Below are positions 1 through 13,575 of a stretch of DNA of 64,000 bases, one piece after another (within the stretch, counting starts at the first letter, position 1; each line of letters opens with the position of its first letter). The translations under genes and the position numbers were made by a program. The DNA comes from Chrysoperla carnea (lineage: Eukaryota; Arthropoda; Insecta; Neuroptera; Chrysopidae). The notes under the pieces were generated by a model, which was given only the letters and a program-made list of their open reading frames with translations, was not told where the DNA came from and ran no database searches. The stretch spans positions 22,824,001-22,888,000 of the forward strand of contig NC_058339.1 in assembly GCF_905475395.1 (NCBI RefSeq), in the 5' to 3' direction.

Positions 1-345
1 GGATGCATTTGCTTTAATTCAATTTTGAAATTTTACAGATATTTTTAACTTCCGAAAGGAAGTTAATGTAATGGGGCCGATTTTGAAAATCTCTAGTTTT
101 GCATATTTCCGCGGTTTTAAGGCCGCAATATCCAAATCAAACCTTTTCAATGTGATGTCTGTGTATGTGTCTGTATAAGTATAAGTATGTCCGTATGTAT
201 GTATGTTCGTTCGAATTCTATCGCCTCAATTATCTCGCGAACCAGTTATGACATTAACACGTGACTGGGTTTATTCTACGCGTAATCGTAGATTTAAGAC
301 TTGAAAGGGATTAGTTGAGCCGTTTTCAAATGGTTATAAAAAAGT
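1..345. repeat. Dispersed-repeat-like segment with TATG microsatellite
   Basis: This block is clearly richer in GC than the sequence after it. It contains a short palindrome (TTCCGAAAGGAAG) near position 51 and a TATG/TGTC-rich tract at about 160-215. The sharp change to plain AT-rich DNA near 345 and the mixed composition suggest a truncated mobile-element copy cut by the window edge. I cannot assign it to a family. Confidence 0.35.
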
Positions 346-3300
346 GGAAAAAAATGAATCAACAGAATCTGAAAAGTGGATAAAACACATCATTTAAAGA
401 TCGTTCCAGTTAAAGCTGCAGTACATGTTCGAATAATAACCTATGAAGGTCAACAAGACCTTTTTTTTAATGTTTTTTGCCCCTCTGAGAAGCTAGTCAT
501 GTGGACCACAGGGGTCGCACTCACACAACTTCAGTTCCACACCGATTATGTACTGCCAATTTATTCAGCTTTATTTTGAAGCGATTTACCAGATATCATA
601 AAACTAAAAAATTTTTAAATTTTGATACATTTATTTTAGACACTGTATCCAGGCTTGAGCACGGACTTTGACGTATTTGAGGTTACAAACCCACGATAAA
701 TCTTTCTACTCTATTGTAGCCGTATCTACCCACATATTTTTGAATCAACCTACATAAACAACAATTTTCTATTTTTTAGAGAAGTGTACTTGGAATCGCA
801 TATTTGAAAATGAAAATTGTTTTACGTCAAAGTGGCGGTTATTTACATTAAACTATTTTTAAATATGACTTAATCCATTCTAAATTAAAATATACGAATA
901 ATACCGGTTAGCAGGAATTCGATCATAAAAACACATGGCTATTAAACTATTGTTAAAAAAGCGATGTGTCGTTTTTTTTTTTTAAACTCTGGTTAAACAC
1001 TTGCCATATTTGCTACATTTGTTACAGTACACGTCATGAAAAATATCGTATACCATACCATAACAAAACCTTAACAAACTTTAATAAAAATTGATGAACA
1101 TATGAAAAAGTTATACACTTTCCAAGACTATCACCCGTCTGTTACTAACGAAACGAATTATTCGATACTTAAGGGACTCTTCACTTGAGTAAAGTTCTTC
1201 TGCCAAAAAATATGTATTTAAAATGACATACAACTTGTTTAAGGTATTTATTATTTATACTAGAACCTTTAGCAACTAAAATATAAGAAATAGATGACCA
1301 TTAAACATTAGATTAGCTTAAGAAAAAAAGCACAATGGTATATGATATTTTTATAATTTTTAATATGGCAAGTGTTTGACCAGAATTGGATCTTGCATAA
1401 ATCGAATTTATACGATGACTTATTAAGATATGAAACGTGCAATATGACATTTTTATTCAAATGTAAAAATTTATTACATTTTGAAAAATGCTTAATTGAG
1501 TTTTAAAAATTTAAAAGTATATGCTTCATTTTGAATGCATGCCATTAAATTTTTGTAGTGAACTCTTTTTCATACTTTATAATATAATGTACAAGAAAAT
1601 TTTCAAATATAATAGAAAATTTTATATGTAAGTATTGCATACAAGTATGGGTGTGTTCTTATACGATATATTATATACGTTTATACAAAGAGGTAGACCG
1701 GAGAGTAAGGACTTACATTGAACGGTCTCTTGAAACATGTCGGTTGTCGAATTCATTCGGCATGTTGCCAGTTTATTTTAGTACCCTTTAATGTATATAC
1801 ATACACATGCATATATTCATGTAATCATTTTCTGTTGTATAATTTCCAGATAAACTTTTACCGAGTGATATAAGATACGGTGAAATAAACGAAATTATTC
1901 TTAAGAAGAACTTTTGAAGTTTGATTTCGACGTATTTCGTATTGAAATAATTTGAAAAACGTTTCCACGTTCAAGAGAGCGTGATTTAAAGTAAAAGAAA
2001 TCAGAAAACATCGGTCATCACGCGCTTAAAGATAGCAAAAGATTTTGAGAGAAATTCATATTTTAAAACGATTGGCGCAATACACTTCATTGTAGAATGT
2101 AGATTGGGAAATTGAACAACTAACTAATATATAGTCTCAAAATAAGGCATTAAAAAAGAACGGAGGCATTTTTCATAAATTTATTATGTTTGACCTCTCT
2201 ATATGCACTTAAAAAATAAATTAAATAGATAAATTTGATTATTCTAAGGTACGGTAAGGGTATCAACCATTTTATTTCTAAAATGTTTCATTATCTTTGC
2301 ATTTAAAACTGTAAGTAACTACGGGGAAAAAAAAAGTACAAAAATATCACAATATTTTTTAAACAATACATTCTGTATTATTTTACATAAATTAATAAAA
2401 TAATGACATAAAAATAATAAATGAGTGTCATAATTATGACGTAGTGTTAAAGTTATTATCATTTTGATTAAATTTAACACATATACCGTACAAAAAAAAA
2501 TGATACAACATTATCAGTGAAAATAATAAGCGAGAGTAGGATAAAAAATTAAATTGTTACAGCATAAAAATGAGAAAAAAAAATTATACAAAAAAGTAAC
2601 TCGAACTAACTTTTGTTGATGTATTCATTTTTTGATAGGAGGCTATTGCTTTTATTCCGAAAATAAAATAAAAAATTTTGAGATGAGTTTACTTTTTAAG
2701 ATGTCTTCAATGCAGATAAAAAACCATTTAACAAATTGTTTGCGTGTATGTGTAGTCAAATTTTTATCCCAAGAATGATATTTTTCTACCCAAAATGGTA
2801 GGAAGGAATATGATGCCTTTAAATAGACGGTAAATCGAAACGTCGCAAAAAATAGGTTTGGAAGAGGCATGCTATATTTTAAAATATGTATTAGCAGGAC
2901 ATAAATCAAAAAGTTCTTCTGTAATTCTAATATACGGGGTGTACAAGATATTTTTCTGAAAAAAGTTCTTAATTTTAGAAATCAAATATGTGTTTGATTC
3001 TTTAACGAATTTAATTTTATAGCTACTTTTAGTTTTTACTGTATGATTTAATTGTAATATTAGTTTAAAAAAGACATACTTCTGATTTAGTAGTCAACCC
3101 AATATTGAGGTTTCAACTGAACCTGAAAACTAAGTTCGAATTCAATACCCGTATAAGATATGTGTCTTTGAAACGAACATTTTTCGTTTCAAGACTTTTC
3201 TCGGTTACAATAATTTTAGAATTAATACAATATCTAGTTAGATTCACTCCTGTTATTGGTCTGACGTAAAGGCCATACACCTACACAAGGCTTTTTTTTT

Positions 3301-6300
3301 TATTTTCATGAAGAGGAAAGCCAATATCACATTTTTATCCTCCGGTTTTAAGTGAATGTAATTATACATTAGGGGAAATTCGTAAACACGATTTCGTTAC
3401 ATTTTCTACCTACCTAATATCATATAATATACATTACGAGATGGTTTATCCAATCAACCATGATTCAAAATTACTCGTAGAGATGTGTTTATAAGTATGC
3501 TATCGATTTTTATGTTTTAAAATGTTAAGTTGGGGGAGCCGGCCTATGTTTTGTCCAATGTGACCTCCTGTAAAACTGCTTTCCCTAAATATTTAGAAAA
3601 AAAAGGAATAAAGTCTTGTATCAGTACAATATTATAAAAATATTTTTCAGAAAACATATTCAGTTTTGTTAACGTGAAGTGAAAATTCTTCACCTGGACT
3701 GATTCAATAATCATTCCTAATTCGAAATTTATACCAATTTCCAGTGCAATACAAAAAACTATATGCTAATGTACGTTTGGATTGGCTATTAATGGTTCAG
3801 TCTCTTACAACGGCTCGAGGGACCGTTTTTAATATTTATTTCCTTGAATGGAAGGTTATGAATCCAAGTCAATACATGCAAATTCCATTTTAATATATGT
3901 AAATTTTTGCTTTTACTTTCTTTGTAATACAGATGTCTACAATCAGTATAATGGATATAACCACAAATGATTATATAACATAACTTTAATACCATATACT
4001 TATTACATTGGAGACCATACCTAGACCAAATAACTACATCTACTGTCCTTATGACATTATACTTATTAGTCCAAGAAGTTGGTAGTAAAAATATACCATG
4101 AATAAAATTAATTTGGCAATCTAGTGTTGCTCGGATTTGTTTATATTCATATTTTGAAATTCCTTTAACCCTCCTCCTATTAAAGTAATAAGTCAATTAA
4201 AGTAATAATATACACCCTTGTTTATCCAGTAGAATAATTCGTATTTCATTTTAAGTTATAGGAAAGAAAGAAATTTCATGTAGGCTATCCAACCCATTGT
4301 AATATTTTAATATATTGGTACCTCAATAATATCGAAGATGGCATTAATATGATTAATTTTTTGAAAAATGTATAAAAAACATTACTTAATCTTTAAAACG
4401 CATTAGTTTGATGATGACATATGGCAGTTCTACACAGTCACACAAATCTGACTAGGTATTTTGATATTAAACCATTGACTCTGCGACTACGTATATAATT
4501 ATAGGTGGGTACGTTGCTCGTACTGGCTTGTTATACCTAGAGGTACATATTCGTAAAATATACACTAAATTGTGTATTAAGTATTCTATAAAATTTAATA
4601 TACTTAGAATATTATAAACGTATACTTTCCGACGTCGAAAATGTTTATTGAAAGAATTAAAATTCTGAATAGAACAGAACAGAGAAAACCTTTGTGGATT
4701 GATTAATTATGTATCAAAGTAGACTAGAAATGCATTGATATCATTTATATTTAAACAGAGTTCAAATGTTATTTTTAAAAATAGTCTGGATATAAATGTT
4801 ACTAGTATTAAATATTTTAAATTTTAATTTTACGAAAATTTGTTTAAATAATATTCGTTTTTAACACGCTTTTATGAGCTTCATACGTATGTTAGTATGT
4901 AACGGAAATTTTGAACATGATTTTGACCCCCTTTAAAACGTCGGATTAGCTCAAAATTTGGCATACTTATCAAACACCGGTGATAAAACAATAATTTAAT
5001 AATATACGTTAATAAATATAATAATTTAATGATAAGTTTATTTAATTATCTTGACTAGGATTTCCAGGAATAATGATTTCCATATCTAAAAATATATACA
5101 TTTATATGCGCTCCTACCATATTTGATAAATAAAACCATTTTTATTAATTTTTGATAAATAAATAATAGTTTTTAAAAACTTTTATAACTTTTGCTTAGC
5201 CAATTGCGCTAGCGATGCTTGTTACATACATATATATAAAAAATATGGTTTATATTGTAAAAGAGATCAATAAATTTATTTCAAACTCTCTGTAAGTTAG
5301 TTACAACAATCTTCATGCAGTTGACACAATTACATATGGACTAGACATGATAGATATGCAATCATAATAACCAAATCATCTATTTAAAGCAAACGCAAAG
5401 AAATTTTCTTTTAATTTAACGATTCACTTTATTTACACGATTATATATTACAACTTAGTACAATTTTATCAATAAAAAGCATGACTTTAAACTAAAAACA
5501 ATCTCTTTTATATCAGTAATGATTTTGTTTATTTAACTTCAGTGATTTTGTGTCAATGAATTCTTATTTTAAATTCAATCCTATTCTATTGTAAATTCAA
5601 ATATTAAGCTGTACTTGTTCCAATCATTAGAAAATTGTTAGAAATTATTTTTACTTTATTTCAAAATGAAACTGCCAACTTCGGGATGAGGTTGTCATTA
5701 TTTTAATTTTTTTCAGTGTACTTTTCGGGCGATTTGCAATTTAGAAAAAAACAAAACAGCGTTATAAAGAATTTTAAAAAAAATAAATATTATTTTTATT
5801 CAATTATCCAATTGAAGTATTTAAAAGTAAATTAAATGTTTCATTACCACAAAATAAAAAAAGAACTTGTTTAATAGCCGAGATAGATTCGTTACCAAAT
5901 AATATAATATAAATTAAAATTATTTTATATAATATAGATCTTGTTGAATAACAACACCTTTCTATATTATTATTACTTGGAGCACTTTGTGTTTCTATAC
6001 TCAACCACTCAAAGTAAATATCATCAGACATAGGTAAATTTATGTATATGCATACCCATATTAGAATATTTACTTATTAACATAATAATGTGTTACATAA
6101 TAATAGTTTCATATGAAATAGAATCCATGTTACCTAAAGCAATGACACTATGGAGATTGTGTGTATATATGTATGTATTAGGAAACTGTTGGGACACACA
6201 GTTTTAGTTAAAGTTTTAATCTGCTTGGTGTTGACTATTTAGGTCGAATGAAAAGTTTGTTTTCTAGCCCCCAAAATAATATTACTTTATACATATACAT

Positions 6301-6490
6301 TTATATAGAGGGTTACAAAACTTAATTAGAGTTTTTTTTCCCAAGGTTTTACACTATTTTAGGATTAACTTTGTAAAAACTTCAATGTTATGAAAAACTA
6401 TATAATGAAAGTTAACTTCAACAACTTGACATAAAGAAGAAAACTTTTGGAAGGAATTAAACGAACTTAATAAAAATAAAAATAAATTTT
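346..6490. other. AT-rich DNA, no recognisable gene
   Basis: About 6 kb of low-GC sequence with homopolymer runs. Short open frames occur on both strands (the longest, about 135 codons, on the minus strand at 3789-4196), but none has a recognisable domain, codon bias or splice context, and such lengths are expected by chance here. No RNA gene or ordered repeat was seen. Confidence 0.6.
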
Positions 6491-6576
6491 TCGTAGCATC
6501 AATATTTTTAAGCGTTACAAACTTGGGACTTAACTTAATATACTATGTATGTTTAATATATACATAGTATAAACAT
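6491..6576 (+). repeat. 3' fragment of a dispersed repeat ending in a hairpin
   Basis: It begins GTAGCATCAATATTTTTAAG and runs through a conserved block into a hairpin (ATACTATGTATG paired with TATACATAGTAT). The same block, with a related terminal hairpin, recurs at about 15406-15485, where it forms the end of a longer copy. It is therefore a truncated copy of that family. Confidence 0.65.
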
Positions 6577-9500
6577 AAATTGCAATTATTTTGATAGTTT
6601 GCTCCTGAATAATTTTCACTGCAATGTATTCAATGTAAAAAACTGTGGTTCAAATTTGTCAAAATATGTTTCCATATGTAAATAAATGTTTCTATATGTA
6701 AATTTAATATTTTGTTAAACAATTACGAAATGTAAATTAGAATTGAGTGAAATATTTGTTGTATAATTTTTAGATTACTAGACAAAAAGTACGTATATCT
6801 CGCACTCTCGAAAAAATTGCTCTAAATTAAAAGTATTTTTCGATTTATTATCTTAGATTACAATAACACGATTGAATACCACTAACTCGTTTTCTTCTAT
6901 TATTCATTTAATTTGGACAATAAAAAAACGAAATTACGTATTATAAACTTTTAAATCGGACTGTAATTTAGGGAATCATTTTTAAATGCCACATTCGATT
7001 ACATTAACTTTCTAGGAATTAATGTATATTCCACACAATGTAATAGTTTAAACGGCTTTTTCAAATTTAAACACAAACCATACCAACTTGTCTTTCGTAG
7101 TGAGTACTTAATAATACCATCTATCAGATCTCTCATACAAAATTTGTGGTTTTTTTAACATACTGTTTTATCAAACCAATGCTTTTTTTTTAATGATAAG
7201 ACAGTTAATTTCACAGACTACTGATTCTAGCATAAGATATTTTATCTTGTGCAGCTTGGTTATAACGAATGAATAATATATATTTTTTTTTCAAAACTTT
7301 TTCTTCATTGCTTTCATAGTTATTAATGACCAACTGTCTTTTTTTGTTTGATTTTAGTAAGTAGTAAATTTTAAAGTTTTTGTAAATTTGTAACTATATT
7401 AACACCTCAGTAGATATACGAATACAATATAAAATCAATTAAAGATAACCACTTGCGAAGTTAATGGTTTGCAAGCTCTATATATGCTGAGTTATATAAA
7501 AATGTTAGTTATTAATTAATAAAAAAAATAACTGTCGATATTGTTAATTTACATAAAAAACGCTCATACAATCGTTCCAATAACAAAGCACCCGAAATAA
7601 GTAAGCATCGACCAAAACGGGTTAACTAACTATGGCTTGGCAGATTTCTGCTCGTCGTAATTGAAATTGGCTTATCTCTAACCCAAGTAGAGTCTCTGTT
7701 AATTTTATGATTAAGCTTGCCGTTTTGCTGAAAATAACGAAAAACCCGTCTTTGTGACTTTTGGCTCCACGTAAAATTATTTCCACGCCTCGGATCGATG
7801 AAAACTTTTAGATTTCATTTAGAATGGATAATCCTCCCAAATTTCAGCCGGGTGCAAATTTTTGTACCTTCACTCATATATTTTTTTTTTTTTAATTTAA
7901 CCGGATTATAACTTGACGCTCTTTAAAACTTTGTTTATATTTACACACATTACTCAAAAAATATTATTCAAAACAATATTTTTTTTATATATATATATTT
8001 TTATACTATGTGTTTAACAACTATGGTCATTTACACAGAAAACAATATTAATTTGAACTTTTCCATTATATAACTTTTATTTACATGACCATGAAATAAC
8101 TAAAGGATTATTTCTTCTATTTTGTGTTCATACAGAAAGATGACAATATTGAAGTTTTGATTTATTATGCATAAATTATTTTTGCATAAAATGTTTTAGT
8201 GCTTGTTATACAAAAGTATTAGCATTTTTTATTTTAAGAATTTGATAAATTAAAAAATACATATAAGTACGTTTTCTAGTTTTCCAAAAAATAGCAATTT
8301 TTCTGTAATTCGTAGCTTCTTAGGTTACACTTCTTACGTTCCTACTCCATGATCTAAATTTTTCGTCGTATCGTATTTTTGAATTTCATAACCATATTAT
8401 ACTGGTAGATTGTAAACTAACTAGTAAACTTGTAAATTTAGCTTCTATAAAGGGCCCAATACCAACCGTTACCCGTGGTTTCTCAGAACAGCCGAACTAA
8501 ACGCAAGGCAATGAGTTGATTATTGCAAATAGGTGTTGAGTTGGATTGGTTGAGGCGGTAGTTGGATTGGTTATTGGTAAGCCGTTTTCAATCTGACGGA
8601 AATTATAATTCGAAGTGTTAATTCGTAGTGACTGAAAAGTGAGCTAAAATATTTCCTAATCAATTGTATTCCAGTGCAACCAAAGGGAAGAAATACGTGT
8701 TCAAACATTATAATACAATTAGCTTTATTCAACTACGTAAACAAGCGTTCATTTTCGTTTAAAGGAGATGTGCAAGCATTGAATAATACTAGGGATTTCA
8801 ATAAAACTTGATAAATACATTTTTGATTAGCAAAGTTTCCAAAAAATTCCTAGGTCATCGGGCTTTTTATTATTATTTTATCATTCAATGTTTGCTGAAA
8901 AAATTATGAATCATATAGGTTATCTTTTTCAATAGGATATTTCTATATCAAAAAATTCAATTTCAAAAATTCAGAGTGTGATAAAAACTATCTAAAATAT
9001 TTAGACAATCTTGTAGTTTATAATAATACCATAAAAATATAAGGTGGCCGATGATATAAAAACAAAATTTTAATTTAATTAGATTTCATTGAAGATCCAT
9101 CATTTGATGTACACAGAGAGACGACTATAGTTACAGTATTGAGGATTGAAAAGCGATATCCATTTTATCAAATTTATAAGCAAGCACTTGCACACAATAT
9201 ATTATATATTTTTGTAGTTGTGTGGTACTATTATGCTAAATATAACTCATTACTTTGACTACGAAACATGTTTTTGGTTTATATGTATGTACCGTGTAAT
9301 AAACCAAAAATTTTTTACAATACTGTAGGTTTACAATCACTTTAAGTAAATGTCGCCCCAAATCATATAGTTCTTCATATGGTTTAAAAAGTAATAACTG
9401 AACCTGCTAATTGTTTAGGTTCATAATTTTGTTGTACAAATCTACTCTTCAACAGTTATTTGTACAATAAAAAATATTAGTGTATTATATATTTAAAGCA

Positions 9501-10689
9501 CAAGTCTTTTACACATATATAGTGCACGTATGTGTAGAAGTTTTAAGCTTTTAGAGGATACATTTTATATATTTTAAGAACCAGCTTGCATCCAAAGAGA
9601 TTCATTCTCTACAACTGTAGTAATTCATTGTCAGATTAATTCAGGGGTACCTACAATATTATGGTACACACACATATAAAACATATACATACAATACAAT
9701 GACACTGCTTGTACCATAAAATATATTACAGTTTCGAGTTGTTTTCTGCTCTCTTTAGTTAATTAGAAACGACTTATGTGAATAATAATAATACGTTATT
9801 TACAGACTAGTGTTAGTAGTAGACGACGACGATGGCAATGTTGTTCGGGGTACTTATATCAAACTGCACTCACATATAGACAGACCGTGAGCCCGTAATG
9901 AACAAAATTTCTGAGATCTTTTTTGTGTATCTATTGGAAGATTCGTGAGGAAGTTTGTTATTATAAAAATGTAAGGATTGGAGTACCCAGAATAGAAGTG
10001 AATGGACAATAGAAGTATTATTAAATTTTAGTACTTATCCGAGCGCTATCTATGAATGGGAAACAGAACTGTTATTTAATTTTAAAATACGAGCGACACC
10101 TGTGAATAGCAGGTTTAACTAAGGTTAATATTTGACAGTGAGAAGGAGAAGGAAAAGGTAACGAGCTTTAAATTTCGTAACATTCCAATGAAATGATGCC
10201 GATCGATTCATTCTCTGTATTTGGTTCTTGATTGATGCCACGATTGATGACGTTAAGATGTTTGACACCACGTTATTTTACCGATTCATCTCTCTGTTCT
10301 TTCGTTTTTGCTAAATAATTATCCTTTAACTCTGATTCGTATTTGTGTAAATAGAGTTTTTCCTTTATTACATTTCTTTGATTGGCTTTCTTTCAACAAA
10401 AGAGTATTTTTGCGTGCTGCTCATGATAAAAAAAAAACCAAAATAAATAAAAAATCATAAAATCGAAATTCCTACAAGTTTGTAATCGTCGAAGAATTTC
10501 GAAAACTAAGAAAAAGATTTTCTTTAAACATTACCCCTAAGATACCATTACATCCTCTAAATACAAAAATGGAAACAATAAATTCTCAAAAGTCGATTTT
10601 GAGTAATGGTTAAAACCTGAAAAAAGAAATTCGATACTCGAGTAACGGTTAAAACCCGATTTTATTTATTAACAAATTCATAGTTATAA
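6577..10689. other. AT-rich intergenic DNA with a few GC-elevated islands
   Basis: No gene is supported. Three stretches stand out by higher sequence complexity: 7560-7830, 8450-8600 and 10130-10330. The last contains Hox/Exd-like words (TTGATTGATGCC, GATTGATGACG). They could be regulatory DNA or old repeat fragments; the sequence alone does not decide. Confidence 0.4.
8539..8578. promoter_or_regulatory. Cluster of three CCAAT boxes (minus orientation)
   Basis: ATTGG, the complement of the CCAAT core bound by NF-Y, occurs at 8545-8549, 8566-8570 and 8573-8577. Two of them lie in a repeated AGTTGGATTGG word spaced 21 bp apart, with a GAGGCGG between. Such a cluster is unusual in this AT-rich background, but no transcript or gene start is visible next to it, so a regulatory role is only a possibility. 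Confidence 0.2.
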
Positions 10690-10985
10690 TAATAGGGTTT
10701 TACCGCCGTTTTTCTGACATACGCCTTATTACAGAGGGCACCCACATCATTATTTGTTAATCTTTATTTATTATTAAATTACATTAATTTTTACAATTAC
10801 ATTTATGATGATGGTGGAATCGGTTACTTCGTTCGTATCCAAGCGACGACAATGTGATCAATTCCACAGACCCCATTAATTATAATTATTCACATTAGCG
10901 CTGTCTGGATTCAAACCCGTAATCCAAGTCTAAGTAGTCAAACGGTCAAAGACTAACGCCTAAGACCGCTCGGCCATTTAGGATC
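10690..10985 (-). mobile_element. tRNA-Leu-type SINE, minus strand
   Basis: Read on the minus strand, a tRNA-like head carries a type II A box (TGGCCGAGCGGTCT, complement of 10963-10976) and a B box (GGGTTTGAATCC, within the complement of 10905-10920). The spacing of about 50 bp matches a tRNA with a long variable arm (Leu or Ser). The TGGCCGAGCGG start is typical of tRNA-Leu. The head is followed by about 200 bp of unrelated body sequence down to about 10690, as expected of a SINE and not of a functional tRNA gene. The boundary at the tail end is approximate. Confidence 0.7.
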
Positions 10986-12204
10986 TCAAACTCTCTTTAT
11001 AGTTATCAATTATCCAACAAATAGGAAGGGAAATTTCGACTTATTGTAGGCTCTCGGTTGAATTCTACTCGTAACATAGATCATCCATACCACTACTATG
11101 TACATGAATGTTATTTACGAACAAAAAAACCCTAACCATATGTTACAGATGACGACAAAGAATTACACCGTACAGAACCATTTTTTATTAACACATAAAT
11201 TAAGCTATTAATCTCTTGGTATTCTCTAAAATTAATTATTTCATGTTAAATTTTTGAATTAAAAAATAGCTCGTATTTATAACTTAAGTATTTCGTATTT
11301 ATTAATAAATAGATCACATAAATCTTTTAATGGGACCATGTAGAAAAATAAAAGCCGAACTAGTGCCAATGATACGACCTCCTACATTTTAATTACCTCA
11401 TATGATGTAAGTGCAATAATAGGATCATGTTTGAAATAATAATTAATCAATTTAAATTTCAAGGAGAAAAACAAGCAATTTTGAGCTCAACTCAAATGGA
11501 AAGGCTTCAGCCAAACATCATCGTAGTACTTTTGATTAGTTATTAAAAAATTATACGTGGAACAGCAATGTTAAGCAAAATTGGTAAATCCTTTGTCTAT
11601 TGTTGAAATAATTCTGTGAAATGGATGAGGAAATTTAAGGTAATTAAACTTTAACCACACTTAGTGTGGTAATGAGCTATTTTTCTCAGGCAAAATGATT
11701 GAGAAAAGTAGTTCTTATCTCACATGCGTAGACAAATACCTTAAAATACAAAAAAAAGTGGTGGTTTCCTCCACTCTTCCCAAAAATATTTTCTTTCCCT
11801 TATGAATAGGTACACAGATTTTAAGTTAACTATTTTTATAATACGTAGTTTTTTATACTTGCTAAAATTTCCAGTTACATGTAAAAAAGGATGTAAACTA
11901 TAGAATCTCTCAGCTATTACATCATCTTGTCTCACATATAAAAAATTTTGAAATGACCTATGTAAATGACATTCATACCTACTAAATTTACATCTGTACT
12001 AGAAAAACAACTTGCACAAATGATGATATTACCTATAAAGAACATATTTTAGAATAAATGTGTCGCCGCTTACATTATAAAAAAGGTAAGTTATGGCTAA
12101 ACCTTTGTGCGACTGGGTGTGGACATTGTTGGTCTGGATTACCAACATACAGAAACAGACAAATGTGGTAAATACTGCCCGACAATGTATGGTAAATAGG
12201 TCAA

Positions 12205-12360
12205 TCTCTATCTCTATCTCTATATATTATAAATGCGAAAGTAAGTGTGTTTGTTTCTTTGTTTGTTTATTTGTTTGTTACACTTTCACGTTAAAACTAG
12301 CGAATGGTTTGTAATGAAACTGTAGAGCAATATAGCTCATACTTCAGAATAACACATGAG
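12205..12360 (+). repeat. Microsatellite-linked dispersed repeat (copy 1)
   Basis: A (TCTCTA)n tract leads into ATTATAAATGCGAAAGTAAG, a (TTTG)n tract, then TTACACTTTCACGTTAAAAC and a block ending near an AACACATGAGA word. The same order of blocks occurs at 58140-58420. Repeats of this layout are widespread in insect genomes and have been linked to non-autonomous Helitrons; that assignment is from general knowledge and was not tested here. Confidence 0.55.
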
Positions 12361-12408
12361 ATATAATTTATACAGATATATTAATAAAAAAATTAAAATT
12401 AATTTAAT

Positions 12409-12492
12409 TTGACATTACCATAAATTACAGATTTCTGTAAAAGTAGTCAATTGACATTACCATAAATTACAGATTTCTGTAATAATAGTCAA
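12409..12492 (+). repeat. Two tandem copies of a 42 bp unit
   Basis: TTGACATTACCATAAATTAC begins at 12409 and again at 12451; both copies continue through CAGATTTCTGTAA to TAGTCAA. The two copies are almost identical, indicating a recent duplication inside the larger inverted-repeat element. Confidence 0.85.
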
Positions 12493-13390
12493 TATACAAT
12501 ATTTCACGGCCATCTTTGCTGATATACTAAATGAATAATTACGACTATTATACATTTAAAAAAATAGAAAACCATACATATATTTTATCTGTGTAAAATA
12601 ATCCTTACCATTATTTCGAGTATTATAGAAATGGGATAAGCGAGAGCAATCTTTATCAATTTTTACTTTTAAACCGATCGAAGCGGGTGGGTATCACTCT
12701 AGTATACATATATTTTTCATGACAACAAATAATAACGATCTTGTTTTTATATCGTCATCGATATATCGTGGTTTATTTTAATTTCCATTTATATGTGTAC
12801 ATATTTGTTGTTTTTTTGTTTTTATTCAAACAAAAAATACAACAAAAAACCGTTCTGTTGACTGTGACTGTGACTGTGACAATGTTTTTAGAACAAAATT
12901 TTATATTTCAAATACACTTTTGTAAAGATGATTTCATTATTCATAAATATTTTAAATGAATTCAATTTTTCATTGAAATTTTTTGTTTGCAGTACCAAAT
13001 TAAAATTTTAATTAAACCACTTTATATGCATGATCAAAATTATTTTATTCTTTTATTAATTATATTCGGCTATTTGACAGTTAAGTATGAAAAATATTGT
13101 CATAATTAATGATATCTGCATAGATTTAAATATACTGGCGGTAATCTGACAAAAAAAAGAATAATTTAAAATTTTTAAGCAGCTTTCAAAGACGCGATAA
13201 AAAACGTTTTGGATTGGTTGTCATTAGGATGAAAAATTTTGAGATAAGAACTACTTTTCTCATTCATTTTGCCTGAGAAAAATAACACATTACCACACTA
13301 AGTGTGGTTAAAGTTTAATTACCTGAAGGCAGCTACATCATTTTCAACCAATTAAGTATCCAAATTTCTGTCAAAATTTAAACATATGAC

Positions 13391-13575
13391 ACATGAAAAC
13401 AAACGATTGAGTTATTTAGTGAATTACCATGTATAAACAGTGTTGATATAACACGAATGTGGTGTCACACACATACAACTGATACTCCTACACAGTGCAT
13501 ACTACATAATGCTCTAACCTAATTTGCGCCCTCTCGGGTAAACAGTGAAATTTGCGAAAAAAATTTCAAAAGGGA
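13391..13575 (+). repeat. Dispersed repeat, 5' part (copy)
   Basis: The order of blocks ACATGAAAACAAACGATTGA, CAGTGTTGAT, and TTTGCGCCCTCTCGGGTAAA followed by TTTGCGAAAAAAATTTCAAA matches the start of the longer copy at 14967-15490. It is truncated after the TTTCAAA block. Confidence 0.7.

Larger units (their letters stand above)
11638..13324. mobile_element. 1.69 kb element with 85 bp terminal inverted repeats
   Basis: Positions 11638-11722 and 13240-13324 are reverse complements over 85 bp with only 3 mismatches by my count. Each arm holds an internal near-palindrome (ACCACACTTAGTGTGGT). The interior has no transposase-like frame. It contains a microsatellite-linked repeat and a tandem 42 bp duplication, so the element looks non-autonomous. 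The left end abuts TTAA (11635-11638) and the right end TGAA (13322-13325), which could be a mutated TTAA target duplication of the piggyBac type, but this is weak. The near identity of the arms suggests a fairly recent copy. Confidence 0.75.

Noticed and set aside
3789..4196. 135-codon minus-strand frame
   Set aside because: Low-GC sequence, no domain, no splice or promoter context, within chance length.
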